64,000 nucleotides of DNA. Source: Kumtagia sp052180275 (GTDB lineage: Bacteria > Pseudomonadota > Alphaproteobacteria > Rhizobiales > Rhizobiaceae). Every line of letters begins with the position of its first letter. Position 1 is the stretch's first letter. This document shows, one piece after another, positions 22,862-32,337 of this stretch. The notes under the pieces were generated by a model. The model worked only from the letters and a program-made list of their open reading frames with translations, made no database searches and was not told the origin of the DNA. Location of the stretch: positions 3,534,001-3,598,000 of the forward strand of contig NZ_CP197465.1 in the NCBI RefSeq assembly GCF_052180275.1, read 5' to 3'. The translations under genes and the position numbers were made by a program.

Positions 22862-24040
22862 ATGAGCGATACCAACACGGCTGAATTCGGCCGCCGTACC
22901 GAGCCGCCCAAGGCCGAGCCGCCGAAGACGGCGAGCCAGGCGCTTCGCCCCGAGACGGGGACGCCGCCTCCGGCGCCGCGCCGGTCGCGGGCTTCGCGCA
23001 ACCAGATCGTCGTCTTCATGAACCTCGTCGTCTCGGTCGTGATGATCATGGTCATCGTGGCCGGCCTGGCGGTGTATCTCGGCAGGCAGGCGTTCTTCTC
23101 GACCGGCCCGACGACGGCGGCCAAGACCTTCCTCGTCAAGGAAGGCGCCACCACCGGGCAGATCGGCTCGCAATTGGAACAGGGCGGCTTCATCACCGAC
23201 TCCACCGTCTTCCGCCTTGGCTTGCGCGCTTATGGCGGCAACGAGTCGCTCAAGGCCGGTGAATACGAGGTGCCGGCAGGCGCCTCGATGCGCGACATCA
23301 TACAGTTGCTGCAGAGCGGCAAGTCGATCATGCATTCGCTGACGATCCCGGAGGGGCTCACCGTGGCGCAGGCGCTCCGCCGGATCGCCGACAACGACAC
23401 GCTCTCCGGCGCGATGCCGTCAGAAGTGCCGGCCGAGGGCAGCCTCGCCGCCGACACGCAGCGTTTCACACGCGGCGCCGACCGCAAGACCATCGTCGCC
23501 AAGATGCAGGCGCAGCAGAAGGAACTCATCGACGAGATCTGGGCGAAGCGCGCGCCGGACCTGCCGCTGGCCGACGTCAACGAATTCGTCACCCTGGCGT
23601 CGATCGTCGAGAAGGAGACCGGCGTCGATTCCGAGCGGCCGCACGTCGCCTCGGTCTTCGTCAATCGCCTGCGCAAGAAGATGCGCCTGCAGTCAGATCC
23701 GACGATCATCTACGGCCTGTTCGGCGGCGCCGGCAAACCCGCCGACCGGCCGATCTATCAGTCTGATCTGGAAAAGCCGACGCCCTACAACACTTACGTC
23801 ATCAACGGCCTGCCGCCGACGCCGATCGCCAACCCGGGCCGTGCAGCGCTTGAGGCAGTCGCCAATCCCTTGCAGACCAACGACCTGTATTTCGTCGCCG
23901 ACGGCACCGGCGGCCACGTTTTCGCCGGTTCGCTGGAGGAGCACAACCGCAACGTCGCGCGCTGGCGGGCGATCCAGAAGCAGCAGTCCGGCGATGGCGC
24001 CAAGCCAGGTACGCAAGGCGACGGCAGCACGGCGCAATAG
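22862..24040 (+). CDS. mltG: Endolytic peptidoglycan transglycosylase (YceG-like)
   Basis: 392 aa. A Pro-rich cytoplasmic N-terminus (~1-45), one membrane segment (~48-72), a LysM-like region, then the YceG domain: IPEGLTVAQALRRI, FVTLASIVEKETGV with the catalytic Glu, RLQSDPTIIYGL, and PTPYNTYVINGLPPTPIANPG. MltG cleaves nascent glycan strands and so sets their length. The C-terminus is a Gln/Gly-rich tail. It follows fabF by 90 bp, the usual order in Rhizobiales. Confidence 0.94.
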   Translation: MSDTNTAEFGRRTEPPKAEPPKTASQALRPETGTPPPAPRRSRASRNQIVVFMNLVVSVVMIMVIVAGLAVYLGRQAFFSTGPTTAAKTFLVKEGATTGQIGSQLEQGGFITDSTVFRLGLRAYGGNESLKAGEYEVPAGASMRDIIQLLQSGKSIMHSLTIPEGLTVAQALRRIADNDTLSGAMPSEVPAEGSLAADTQRFTRGADRKTIVAKMQAQQKELIDEIWAKRAPDLPLADVNEFVTLASIVEKETGVDSERPHVASVFVNRLRKKMRLQSDPTIIYGLFGGAGKPADRPIYQSDLEKPTPYNTYVINGLPPTPIANPGRAALEAVANPLQTNDLYFVADGTGGHVFAGSLEEHNRNVARWRAIQKQQSGDGAKPGTQGDGSTAQ

Positions 24041-24229
24041 TAGATCTCGCCCACCTGCAAATTGACAGGCTACTGATTTCATGGGGCAAAGCCCGCCCAG
24101 CGCGCTGGTTCCCATGACTGATCGTGACTGGACGTTACCGCATCGACCCGGTATCGGAGGGCTGACGCCGCGTCACCGGGAAGCGCCTGCCTTCCAGTGT
24201 ATTTGCCCGTTTGGAAGGAAGAGCCCGCG

Positions 24230-25120
24230 ATGACCCTGCAAAGCATGACCGGCTTTTCCCGCGCCACCGGCGAAATCGAGGGCACTTCGATCGCCTGGGA
24301 GCTGAAATCCGTCAACGGCAAGACCATCGAGATCCGGCTGCGCCTGCCGCCCGGCTTCGAGCGCCTGGAACTCGGCGTGCGGCAGGCGCTGCAAAAGCGC
24401 TTCGCACGCGGCAATTTCCAGGCGACGCTGAGCATCGGCCGGACCGGTGGCGCGGCTGCGCAGCCCGTCATCAACGAGGCCTTCCTCAAGGATCTCGCCG
24501 GTCTCGCCAAGCGGCTTCAGGACCAGTTCGGTACGGCGCCAGCCAGCGCCGATGGTTTGCTTGCGCTGCGCGGAGTGCTCGAACCGTCGGAGACGCAGGA
24601 AACCGAGGAGATCCGCGCTGCCCTCGACGCCGCCATCCTCTCGACCTTCGAGTTGGCCATCGCTGAACTGGTGAAGGCCCGCCAGTCGGAGGGCGACGCC
24701 CTGCGCGAAGTCCTGCTTGGCCACATCGACACGATCGAGGCGCTTGTCGCCAAAGCGGAGGCCGACCCGTCGCGCGAGCCCGTTTCGATCCGTGCCCGGC
24801 TGGCGGAACAGGTCGCGCTGCTGATGGACGCAAGCGCCACTCTCGACGAAGGCCGGCTCCATATGGAAGCCGCCTTCCTCGCCACCAAGGCCGACATCCG
24901 CGAGGAGATCGACCGCTTGAAGGCCCATGTCGCATCAGGCCGCGCACTGCTTGCAGCCGGCGGTCCGATCGGCCGCAAGCTGGACTTCCTCGCGCAGGAA
25001 TTTAATCGCGAATCAAACACTTTATGTTCTAAGTCGAATGCGGGAGCGATAACCGCCATCGGTCTGGAACTGAAGGCGGTGGTGGACCAGTTCCGTGAGC
25101 AGGTTCAGAATTTGGAGTAG
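24230..25120 (+). CDS. YicC/YloC-family endoribonuclease
   Basis: 296 aa. It shows the family start MTGFSRATGEIEGTSIAWELKSVNGK, the central EGDALREVLLGHI helix and the conserved C-terminal EFNRESNTLCSKSN region. YicC homologues have been described as RNA-cleaving proteins involved in stationary-phase and sRNA turnover. The ATG at 24230 was chosen for the conserved start; GGAAGGAAGAG lies upstream. The stop is 2 bp from the gmk start, a pairing conserved across bacteria. Confidence 0.92.
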   Translation: MTLQSMTGFSRATGEIEGTSIAWELKSVNGKTIEIRLRLPPGFERLELGVRQALQKRFARGNFQATLSIGRTGGAAAQPVINEAFLKDLAGLAKRLQDQFGTAPASADGLLALRGVLEPSETQETEEIRAALDAAILSTFELAIAELVKARQSEGDALREVLLGHIDTIEALVAKAEADPSREPVSIRARLAEQVALLMDASATLDEGRLHMEAAFLATKADIREEIDRLKAHVASGRALLAAGGPIGRKLDFLAQEFNRESNTLCSKSNAGAITAIGLELKAVVDQFREQVQNLE

Positions 25121-25122
25121 GG

Positions 25123-25776
25123 ATGGAGACCGGACAGCTATCAGCGGGGATTCGCCGCCGCGGCTTGATGCTGGTTCTCTCCTCGCCTTCGGGCGCCGGA
25201 AAGTCGACGATCGCCCGTAATCTGCTGGAGAGCGACCACGATCTCGGCCTTTCCGTCAGCGTTACGACGCGCGCGCGCCGGGGCAGCGAGATCGACGGCG
25301 TCCACTACCGGTTCGTCTCGCAGCGTGAATTCGACCGCCTGCGTGATTCCGACGCGCTGCTGGAATGGGCGGAGGTCCACGGCAACTGCTACGCCACGCC
25401 GAGAGAACCCGTCGAAGGGGCGATGGCCGAAGGCCGCGACATGCTGTTCGACATCGACTGGCAGGGCGCCTTGCAGCTCAAGGACAAGATGCGGGCCGAC
25501 ATCGTCTCGATCTTCATCCTGCCGCCGTCGATGACCGAACTGAAGAGCCGGCTGAAGCGCCGCGCCGAGGATCCGGACGATGCCATCGCCCGCCGGCTGG
25601 AAAACGCCAGGGCGGAGATCGAGCACTGGCGCGACTACGACTATGTGGTGATCAATCGCGACCTCGACCGCGCCTTTGCGCAAGTGAAAGCCATCATCAC
25701 CGCCGAGCGCCTGCGCCGCGACCGCCGTCCCGGCCTGTTCGATTTCGTCTCGGGATTGCTGGACGAGAAGACCTGA
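25123..25776 (+). CDS. gmk: Guanylate kinase
   Basis: 217 aa. P-loop SSPSGAGKST at ~20-29, the GMP-binding region SVSVTTRARRGSEIDGVHYRFVS, and DIDWQGALQLKD in the middle. It converts GMP to GDP with ATP in the cytoplasm. It is the last gene of the plus-strand fab-mltG-yicC-gmk run; downstream genes are convergent. The first ATG, 2 bp after the yicC stop, gives the usual length. Confidence 0.97.
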   Translation: METGQLSAGIRRRGLMLVLSSPSGAGKSTIARNLLESDHDLGLSVSVTTRARRGSEIDGVHYRFVSQREFDRLRDSDALLEWAEVHGNCYATPREPVEGAMAEGRDMLFDIDWQGALQLKDKMRADIVSIFILPPSMTELKSRLKRRAEDPDDAIARRLENARAEIEHWRDYDYVVINRDLDRAFAQVKAIITAERLRRDRRPGLFDFVSGLLDEKT

Positions 25777-25825
25777 TCGCCTAAAGTCAAGGGTTCTGGA
25801 CGAGGATGGGCGACGTGCCATCCGC

Positions 25826-26656
25826 TCAGATTGCGTTCGCCAGCCGTACGAACTCTTCCACGCTCAGCGTCTCCGCTCGCCGCGTCGCGTCGATGCCGGC
25901 CTTTTCCAGCAGCGCCTCGCCGCCCAATCCCTTCAAACTCTGCCGCAGCATCTTGCGCCGCTGGCCGAATGCCGCCTCGGTGACGCGTTCCAGCTTGCGG
26001 ATGTCGGCGGGCAGGGGCGTCGCGCGCGGTTCCAGGTGCACCACCGACGAGGTCACCTTCGGCGGCGGCGTGAATGCGCGTGCCGGAATGTCGAAGGCGA
26101 TGTCGGCCTTGCAGCGCCAGCCGGCGAGCACGCCCAGCCGCCCATAGGCATCGTCGTCAGGCGCGGCCACGATGCGCTGCGCCACCTCCTTCTGGAACAT
26201 CAGCGTCAACGATCGGTAGAAGGGCGGCCAGTCCTGCACGGTCAGCCAGCGGACCAGCAGTTCCGTGCCGATATTGTAAGGCAGGTTGGCGACGATCTTC
26301 GCCGGCTCGCCGGCCGCCAGCGCCGCCATGTCGGTCTTCAGCGCGTCGGCGGCGATCACCTCCAGCCGTCCGGGATAATGCGCGGAGATTTCGGCCAGCG
26401 CCGCCAGGCAGCGTTCGTCGCGTTCGATCGCCACGACGCGCTTCGCCCCATGCATCAGCAGCGCGCGGGTCAGGCCCCCCGGACCGGGGCCGACCTCGAT
26501 CACAGTAACATCCTCCAGCGGACCGGCGGCGCGCGCTACCTTGCCGGTCAGGTTGAGGTCGAGCAGGAAATTCTGGCCGAGCGCCTTCTTCGCTTGAAGC
26601 CCGTGGCGGTCGATCACCTCGCGCAGCGGCGGCAGGCCGTCCAAAGCGAGGCTCAT
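25826..26656 (-). CDS. rsmA: 16S rRNA (adenine1518/1519-N6)-dimethyltransferase
   Basis: 276 aa. KALGQNFLLD (25-34), SAM motif VIEVGPGPGGLTRALL (~52-67), a further motif VIAADAL, and the catalytic IVANLPYNIGT all match KsgA/RsmA. It dimethylates two adenines of the 16S 3' hairpin, a late checkpoint of 30S assembly. The start overlaps the pdxA stop by 4 bp (ATGA), so the two genes are translationally coupled. This pdxA-rsmA order is widely conserved. Confidence 0.96.
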   Translation of the reverse strand: MSLALDGLPPLREVIDRHGLQAKKALGQNFLLDLNLTGKVARAAGPLEDVTVIEVGPGPGGLTRALLMHGAKRVVAIERDERCLAALAEISAHYPGRLEVIAADALKTDMAALAAGEPAKIVANLPYNIGTELLVRWLTVQDWPPFYRSLTLMFQKEVAQRIVAAPDDDAYGRLGVLAGWRCKADIAFDIPARAFTPPPKVTSSVVHLEPRATPLPADIRKLERVTEAAFGQRRKMLRQSLKGLGGEALLEKAGIDATRRAETLSVEEFVRLANAI

Positions 26657-27684
26657 GGCGCTGGCCGCGCGGCCATCTGCCCCGCCATCCGCAGCGCCGC
26701 GATCAGGCTGTCGGGCTTTGCCTTGCCGCTGCCGGCGATATTGAAGGCGGTGCCGTGATCGGGCGAGGTGCGGATGAAGGGAAGCCCGAGCGTCACATTG
26801 ACCGCCTCGTCGAAGGCCAGGGTCTTGGCCGGTATCAGCGCCTGGTCGTGATACATGCAGATCGCCGCGTCATAGGTTTTTCGCGCCCGCGCATGGAAGA
26901 GTGTGTCGGCTGGCAGCGGCCCTTGTGCCGCGATGCCTTCCCGCCGCAGCGCCTCGACCGCCGGGCGGACGATTTGCCCGTCTTCAAGGCCCATCGCTCC
27001 GTCCTCTCCAGCATGCGGGTTGAGCCCGGCGACCGCCAGGCGAGGGCGGGCGATGCCGAAGCGCCTTTCGAGTTCGGCGGCAACGATGCGACCGGTCTCG
27101 ACAATGTCGGCCTCCGTCAGCGCCGCCGGCACGCCGGCAAGCGCGATGTGGATGGTCACCGGCACGGTCCGAAGCTCGGGCCCGGCCAGCATCATCACCG
27201 GCCGCGCCATGACGCCGGTGCGGATTTTCGCCAGTTCGGCGAGATACTCGGTATGGCCGGGAAACCTGAATCCGCCATCGTAAAGCACCTTCTTGGCGAT
27301 CGGGCAGGTGACGACGCCGGCGGCGCGGCCCTCGAACGTATCCGCCACGGCGCGGTCAATCGATTCGACGATGCCGGGCACATTGGCGACGTCCGGCCTG
27401 CCGGGTGTATCGGCGAACCGTGCCGCCAGCGGCACGACGGGGAGGGCGGCTGCAAAAGCCTGGCGGGCATCCCTGGGCTCCACCACGGTGATCGGTATGT
27501 CCAGGCCGAGACGTCCGGCGCGAAGCGACAGCATCGCCGGATCGCCCAGCAGATAGAAGGGAGGCACATCATGCATATCGCGCCGCAGCCATGCGGCAAG
27601 CGACACGTCCGGGCCGATGCCGGAAGGATCGCCTGCGGTCAGGCCCAGGGGGAGGTCATGTCGCAAGGTTAAGCTACCGCGCAC
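26653..27684 (-). CDS. pdxA: 4-hydroxythreonine-4-phosphate dehydrogenase
   Basis: 343 aa. GLTAGDPSGIGPD at the N-terminus, VTCPIAKKVLYDGGFRFPGHTEYL (first metal His), AGLNPHAGEDG and CMYHDQALIPAKTLAFDEAVNVTLGLPFIRTSPDHGTAF are the PdxA signatures. It oxidises 4-phosphohydroxy-threonine in de novo pyridoxal phosphate synthesis. The frame begins with GTG at 27684; no in-frame ATG lies nearer the conserved core. It lies between the surA-like gene and rsmA, as in many Proteobacteria. Confidence 0.95.
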   Translation of the reverse strand: MRGSLTLRHDLPLGLTAGDPSGIGPDVSLAAWLRRDMHDVPPFYLLGDPAMLSLRAGRLGLDIPITVVEPRDARQAFAAALPVVPLAARFADTPGRPDVANVPGIVESIDRAVADTFEGRAAGVVTCPIAKKVLYDGGFRFPGHTEYLAELAKIRTGVMARPVMMLAGPELRTVPVTIHIALAGVPAALTEADIVETGRIVAAELERRFGIARPRLAVAGLNPHAGEDGAMGLEDGQIVRPAVEALRREGIAAQGPLPADTLFHARARKTYDAAICMYHDQALIPAKTLAFDEAVNVTLGLPFIRTSPDHGTAFNIAGSGKAKPDSLIAALRMAGQMAARPAP

Positions 27685-27790
27685 GGAAAAGGATTGACTG
27701 CGCGGTCACGGAGACCTGCGGCTTCACGAGGACACGGGCGCTACAGAAGTGCCGCTCCGCGCCGATCGGCTCGGCCGGAGGCAACTGCCC

Positions 27791-28729
27791 TCAGCGTTCG
27801 ACGATCTTTGCCCGCCCGCGCAATTCGGCGATGTATTTCTTGTCGAGTTCGGCGGCGTTGTCGTCGTCGCTGCCCTCGGCCTGAAATACCGATTTCGCGA
27901 CCCGGTCGTCGGAAACCTCGCGGGTGCGGCAGATGCCGATGAACTCGACTCCGCGCTCCGTCTCGCGGACCGGCGTGGCGCCACCAATCTTCGTCGCCTT
28001 GATCTGCTCGGCCCACTCGGTGGGCAGCTCGGGAGCGAGTACACGGCCGAGATCACGCACCGTGACGTCGAGCAGGCCCTTGGCGAACTCGCGCGTGCTG
28101 TCACAACCGGTGAAGCGCTGGCGCATGGACTCGGCTTCCTTCTTGCGCTTGCCGATCGAGCCGCGCTCCGAGGCCGGGACGACAAAGATCACCTGCTGCA
28201 GCATGTATTCGGTCGCGGAAGGCTTGCTGCCGCCCTTTTCCAGCATGCGGCGCACGACTTCCTGCTCGCTCATCGTCCCGCCTTGTGCACGGAAACGGGC
28301 TGAAAGCGCGCGGTTCCAGCCCAGCTGCGTGCGGATGTAGTCCTTGAAATGCGAAGCGGTGACGCCGGCCTGGTCGAGAACGCCGTTCAGCTGCTTCGTG
28401 GTCATCTTGTTGGATTTGCCGAAACGCGCATAAGCGGCGTCGACGTCCTGGTCGGCCACACGGATGCCCAGGCGCTTCATCTCCGTCTGCCGCAGCGTCT
28501 GCTCGATCATCTCGTCGCTGGCCTGCTTCGACAGGTCGCCCTTCTTGCGCTGCAGCTTGAGGAAGGCGGCGCGTCGCTGGATGTCGTAGTTCGTCACCGG
28601 GACATTGTTGACGACGTATCTGATCTCGCTCGCCGCATGGGCCGTCCCCTGGACGGAAACAGTCAGCGCGGTGGCTGCGAGGAAGATCGCGACGTTCAGC
28701 GACAGAAGAGTTTTTCTCACGGAGGCCAT
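27791..28729 (-). CDS. SurA-like periplasmic chaperone/peptidyl-prolyl isomerase
   Basis: 312 aa from the ATG at 28729 (a longer start at 28765 adds 12 residues). It has a signal peptide (MASVRKTLLSLNVAIFLAATALT..., likely cleaved near AHA-AS) and the SurA N-terminal domain (IRYVVNNVPVTNYDIQRRAAFLKL, MIEQTLRQTEMKRLGI). Only one, weakly conserved, parvulin-like segment follows (FAKGLLDVTVRDLGRVLAPELP). SurA escorts beta-barrel proteins such as LptD across the periplasm; lptD is next upstream. E. coli SurA has two parvulin domains, so this is a shorter alphaproteobacterial form. The symbol is left blank because the isomerase domain is degenerate. Confidence 0.83.
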   Translation of the reverse strand: MASVRKTLLSLNVAIFLAATALTVSVQGTAHAASEIRYVVNNVPVTNYDIQRRAAFLKLQRKKGDLSKQASDEMIEQTLRQTEMKRLGIRVADQDVDAAYARFGKSNKMTTKQLNGVLDQAGVTASHFKDYIRTQLGWNRALSARFRAQGGTMSEQEVVRRMLEKGGSKPSATEYMLQQVIFVVPASERGSIGKRKKEAESMRQRFTGCDSTREFAKGLLDVTVRDLGRVLAPELPTEWAEQIKATKIGGATPVRETERGVEFIGICRTREVSDDRVAKSVFQAEGSDDDNAAELDKKYIAELRGRAKIVER

Positions 28730-28816
28730 CCCTGCGGATCCGTTTCCGGTTTTGCTTGCAAACATGACTTCGGTCGATGACCGATGTCTGGGGCGAAACG
28801 ATGACGCGCCCGAAAC

Positions 28817-31222
28817 TTACTGGAACGAAGTGGTCCCGTCGCCGATGTCGCCGAGCGTCCGCAGCGATATGCTGAACCCTATGGTCCGCTCGTCCGAGCT
28901 GTAGCCGTCGGTGTCACGCGAGTTCGACATGGTCAACGCGTAGGCGAAGCATTCGTCATCATAGGCCAATCCGATCGAATCGGAAACCAGCACGCTGGAC
29001 TGCAGGTCGTATCTGCCACCGCCGAAGACGCGCCAGTTCTCGTGGAAGCGGATCGAAGCGCCGGCGCTGACTTCGTGCCGGTCCTCGCTGAAGCCGTAGA
29101 GGGGCTGTGCCTGGATGAAGGTGTAGTTCCCGGTGACGCTGACCGGCCCCGCCATATAGCCGGTCTTCGCCTCGACGCGCCGCACGTCCATGGTCTGCTC
29201 GTCGAAACGGCCGCTCAACGACGCCGAAAGGCCGAAAGGCGAGGCAAAGCCCACAAGGCCCACATAGTCCGACGTATCGGTGTCCAGTCCCGATTCGGCA
29301 CCGGCATGGACGAGATCGGGCGAGGCGAAGGAATTCTCGCCGGCCAGATGATAGGATTGGCCGAACAAGGCGTTGGTTGCCCAGCCATTGTCGTAGCTGC
29401 CGCTGTAGCGCAGGCCGATATTGGCGCGGGTTCCGCCCTCGACACGGTCGTAGCCGGAGAACTTGTCGCGTTCGAACAGAGTCGTTGCGTCGAACACGAA
29501 GCTCTGCGCGTCCTCGTTGGGCGTCCCGTAGGTGGAACTGTACCGCTCGTTCGGCCGGGCGAACAATTGTGCCATCGGCTCCAGCACATGCGACGAACTC
29601 GTGCTCGAGAACAACACCGGCCAGCGCAGTTCCATGCCTGCGGTCGCCATCAGGCGGTTGTAGGCGGAGCGTACATCGGCGCCGGCGCTCGGCACCGATG
29701 CGGCTGCGAGCGCATTGATCGCGTCGACCGATGATTGCGACTGGTTGACGTAGGTGGTGTCGGCCTGGAATCCGAGCAGCGGGGTGACCACCAGCCCGCC
29801 ATCGGTGATGAACGAACGTTTCCACTCGGCCTCCGCGGTCAGCCGGCTGGAGTATCCCTCGATGCCCTGGACCAGATTGTTCCGGTAGTCGTCCGCCTGG
29901 TCCGGGTTGTTGTCGAATGTGTTGTCGTCAAGCCGCGACCGGTAGATCGAACGGGCATTCACATCCAGCCGCAATTCGCCGCCGGCCAGAGGTTCGTCCG
30001 GAATGTAGCTGTAGTCGAAGCTGGGCAGCACCCAGGGCTGGTACTGGTCCGTCGACTGATCGTCCGAATCCAGGATGTCCTCCTGGACATCGAACTGCAT
30101 GCCGCGGAGATCGAAAAAATTCCTGTCGTTCAGGCCCGTCAGGTAGATCTCGGAACGCTGCACGTACTTGTCGAAGCCCTCGATGCTGTAGGTCTTCGAG
30201 AAATTCTTGTCGGTCTGGTAGAGGATGTCCCAACCGACCTGCCAGCGCGGGTTGATATCGAACCGTCCCTTTGAGCCGACCATGGCGCGAAACCGGTTCG
30301 GATCGCCCTCCGGGCCCGAGTTGACCGTGTTCTGGTCGTCGAAATTGCCGGGGTCGGCCTGATAGATGCCGGCGACCTTCAGGCTGAATTCGCCATTGTC
30401 GTAGCGCTTTCGCCACTCGGCCTCGCCGAGGAAGCCCTGCTGCGTGTAACCGGTGCCGGTCACGGTCAGGTCGGAGGTTGGCGACAGCGCGAAATAGTAG
30501 GGGACGCTGATGCCGTAGCCGAGATCGGAATTCTGCTTGAAGCTGGGAATCAGGAAGCCGCTCTTGCGCTTCACCGTCGGGTCGGCGATCTCGAAGGCGG
30601 GCAGCGTGGCGATCGGGAAGCCGAAGAATTCGAAGCGCGACTGCTCGAACCGCACCGTTTTGGTCGTGCCGTTCCAGATGATCTTCTTGGCCTTGATGCG
30701 CCAGACCGGCGCCTGGTCGGGCTTGTCCTCGCAGGGTGCGCAAGCGGTGTAGACGCCGTTGTTGAACGTCGTCAGCACTCCATCCTTGCGTTCGGCGCTT
30801 TCCGCCGCGAAATAGGTCCTGTCGATGGTCTCGACGCGCAGCGCGTTGACAAAGCCGCTGGCGAAATCGTCGGTGATGTCGACTTCTTCGGAAAAGACCT
30901 TGGTGCCGGAACTGTCGATGATCTGCACGCCGCCGCTGGCCGTGAGCCGCGAGGTCTTGCGGTTGTAGCTGACGCGCTGGGCGACGAGCTTGTTGCCGCC
31001 ATAGTCGATGCGCACGCCGCCGACCGCCGTCACCATGTCGGCGTCGATGTCGTAGACCAGAGTGTCGGCCTCGAGCAGCATCTGCGAATCGCTCGGCACG
31101 TTGCCGGCCATGCGCTCGGTCAGGCCGCTGATGTCCTGCGCGGCAGCGATCCCGGCAATGCCGACGCCCAGCACGCAGGCAAGCGCCGTCGTTGCGTAGA
31201 GACGCACGATCCGGGCCGGCAT
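28817..31222 (-). CDS. lptD: LPS-assembly outer membrane protein LptD
   Basis: 801 aa from the ATG at 31222 (the frame is open to 31318). Signal peptide ~1-30 ending AAAQ, then an OstA/LptA-like periplasmic jellyroll (LLEADTLVYDIDADMVTAVGGVRIDYGG, YFAAESAERKDG, ACAPCEDKPDQAPVWRIKAKKI) with a CxxC pair, then the large beta-barrel from ~290. With LptE, LptD inserts LPS into the outer leaflet. It lies in one minus-strand unit with lptF, lptG and the SurA-like gene. The order lptF-lptG-lptD-surA-pdxA-rsmA is characteristic of Rhizobiales. Confidence 0.95.
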   Translation of the reverse strand: MPARIVRLYATTALACVLGVGIAGIAAAQDISGLTERMAGNVPSDSQMLLEADTLVYDIDADMVTAVGGVRIDYGGNKLVAQRVSYNRKTSRLTASGGVQIIDSSGTKVFSEEVDITDDFASGFVNALRVETIDRTYFAAESAERKDGVLTTFNNGVYTACAPCEDKPDQAPVWRIKAKKIIWNGTTKTVRFEQSRFEFFGFPIATLPAFEIADPTVKRKSGFLIPSFKQNSDLGYGISVPYYFALSPTSDLTVTGTGYTQQGFLGEAEWRKRYDNGEFSLKVAGIYQADPGNFDDQNTVNSGPEGDPNRFRAMVGSKGRFDINPRWQVGWDILYQTDKNFSKTYSIEGFDKYVQRSEIYLTGLNDRNFFDLRGMQFDVQEDILDSDDQSTDQYQPWVLPSFDYSYIPDEPLAGGELRLDVNARSIYRSRLDDNTFDNNPDQADDYRNNLVQGIEGYSSRLTAEAEWKRSFITDGGLVVTPLLGFQADTTYVNQSQSSVDAINALAAASVPSAGADVRSAYNRLMATAGMELRWPVLFSSTSSSHVLEPMAQLFARPNERYSSTYGTPNEDAQSFVFDATTLFERDKFSGYDRVEGGTRANIGLRYSGSYDNGWATNALFGQSYHLAGENSFASPDLVHAGAESGLDTDTSDYVGLVGFASPFGLSASLSGRFDEQTMDVRRVEAKTGYMAGPVSVTGNYTFIQAQPLYGFSEDRHEVSAGASIRFHENWRVFGGGRYDLQSSVLVSDSIGLAYDDECFAYALTMSNSRDTDGYSSDERTIGFSISLRTLGDIGDGTTSFQ

Positions 31223-31251
31223 GCGGCGGTATGCGGGTGACGGAGCCCTCA

Positions 31252-32337
31252 CTAGCCGTCTTCCTTGTAGAGCAGGAATGTAACTCCAAAAAACAACGCG
31301 ACCACCACCGGCAACCATGCAGCGACGTAAGGTGGCACGAATCCGGCGACGCCGAAGGCCCTCACGAGAACAGACACCACATAAAGCAGAAAGCCGGCTA
31401 GCGCGCCACCCAGAATCATCGTGATCGATTGACCGAGGCGGGCGAACCGCATCGACACCGTCGCCGCGATCAGCGTCATCGCCACCAACAGCATGGGCAG
31501 CGCCACAAGCGAATGAAATTGCATGGAAAATGCGGTCGCCTTGAGCCCGAAGGAGCGCGCTACCTCGATCTTCGACGGCAGGTCGAAGATCGGCACGGTC
31601 TCCGGCTGCGCCAGCCTTTCGAGCACGAAAGCGGGCGTGAGGTTGGTCGGGACCCGGTCCTCCGCCACGGCCTCAATCTGCTTGCCGTCGCGCAGGCGTT
31701 TAACCTCGCGCAGTTCCCAGAAACCGTCGCGCAGGAAGGCGCGGCGCGCGTCCTTGCGCTCGATGATGTTGCCTTCGGCATCGAAGACGAAGAACGATGC
31801 GTCGGCGAGCTCCAGTCCCTGATTGAGCACCATCTTGGCGCCGATGATCGTATCCGTTCCCTCGGTCTTCTGGCGAATCCACGGCACGTCGAAGGCAGTG
31901 GGCGCGGCCGAATCGCCATCGCGGAGGAAGGCCTCGATGTTCTCCGCCCGCGCCAGTCCACGCGCCGCGATCGGGTTGAGCAGGAATATTGTAAGGAAGC
32001 CGATCGCCAGCGCGCCGAGGCAGACCGGAAACAGGAATTGCCAGGCGGAGATACCGGCCGCCCGCGCGATCACCAGCTCATACTTGCGGTTGAGCGACAC
32101 CAGGGTCGCCATCGCGCCGAACAGGCAGATGAACGGTATCACTTGCTGCACGATCATCGGCACGCGCAGGATCGAGATTGCCAGCGCGATCTGCACCGTG
32201 AAGTTCTTTAACGCCGACGTCCGGCTCGACAGTTCCGTGAAGTCGATCAGGAAAACCATCGCGAAGATGCCGACGAAGAACCATGCCGTGATCGTCGCAT
32301 AGCGGAAGAAGAAATAGCGGCCGAGCGTCCAGGTCAT
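31252..32337 (-). CDS. lptG: LPS export ABC transporter permease LptG
   Basis: 361 aa with six membrane segments: three at the N-terminus (~11-31, 52-80, 95-120) and three at the C-terminus (~270-360), around a periplasmic beta-jellyroll. The YjgP/YjgQ pattern is clear (LGRYFFFRYATITAWFFVGIFAMVFLIDF, LNRKYELVIARAAGIS). With LptF and LptB it extracts LPS from the inner membrane. The ATG at 32337 overlaps the lptF stop as ATGA, which fixes the start; the frame is open further upstream only as a shadow of lptF. Confidence 0.94.
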   Translation of the reverse strand: MTWTLGRYFFFRYATITAWFFVGIFAMVFLIDFTELSSRTSALKNFTVQIALAISILRVPMIVQQVIPFICLFGAMATLVSLNRKYELVIARAAGISAWQFLFPVCLGALAIGFLTIFLLNPIAARGLARAENIEAFLRDGDSAAPTAFDVPWIRQKTEGTDTIIGAKMVLNQGLELADASFFVFDAEGNIIERKDARRAFLRDGFWELREVKRLRDGKQIEAVAEDRVPTNLTPAFVLERLAQPETVPIFDLPSKIEVARSFGLKATAFSMQFHSLVALPMLLVAMTLIAATVSMRFARLGQSITMILGGALAGFLLYVVSVLVRAFGVAGFVPPYVAAWLPVVVALFFGVTFLLYKEDG

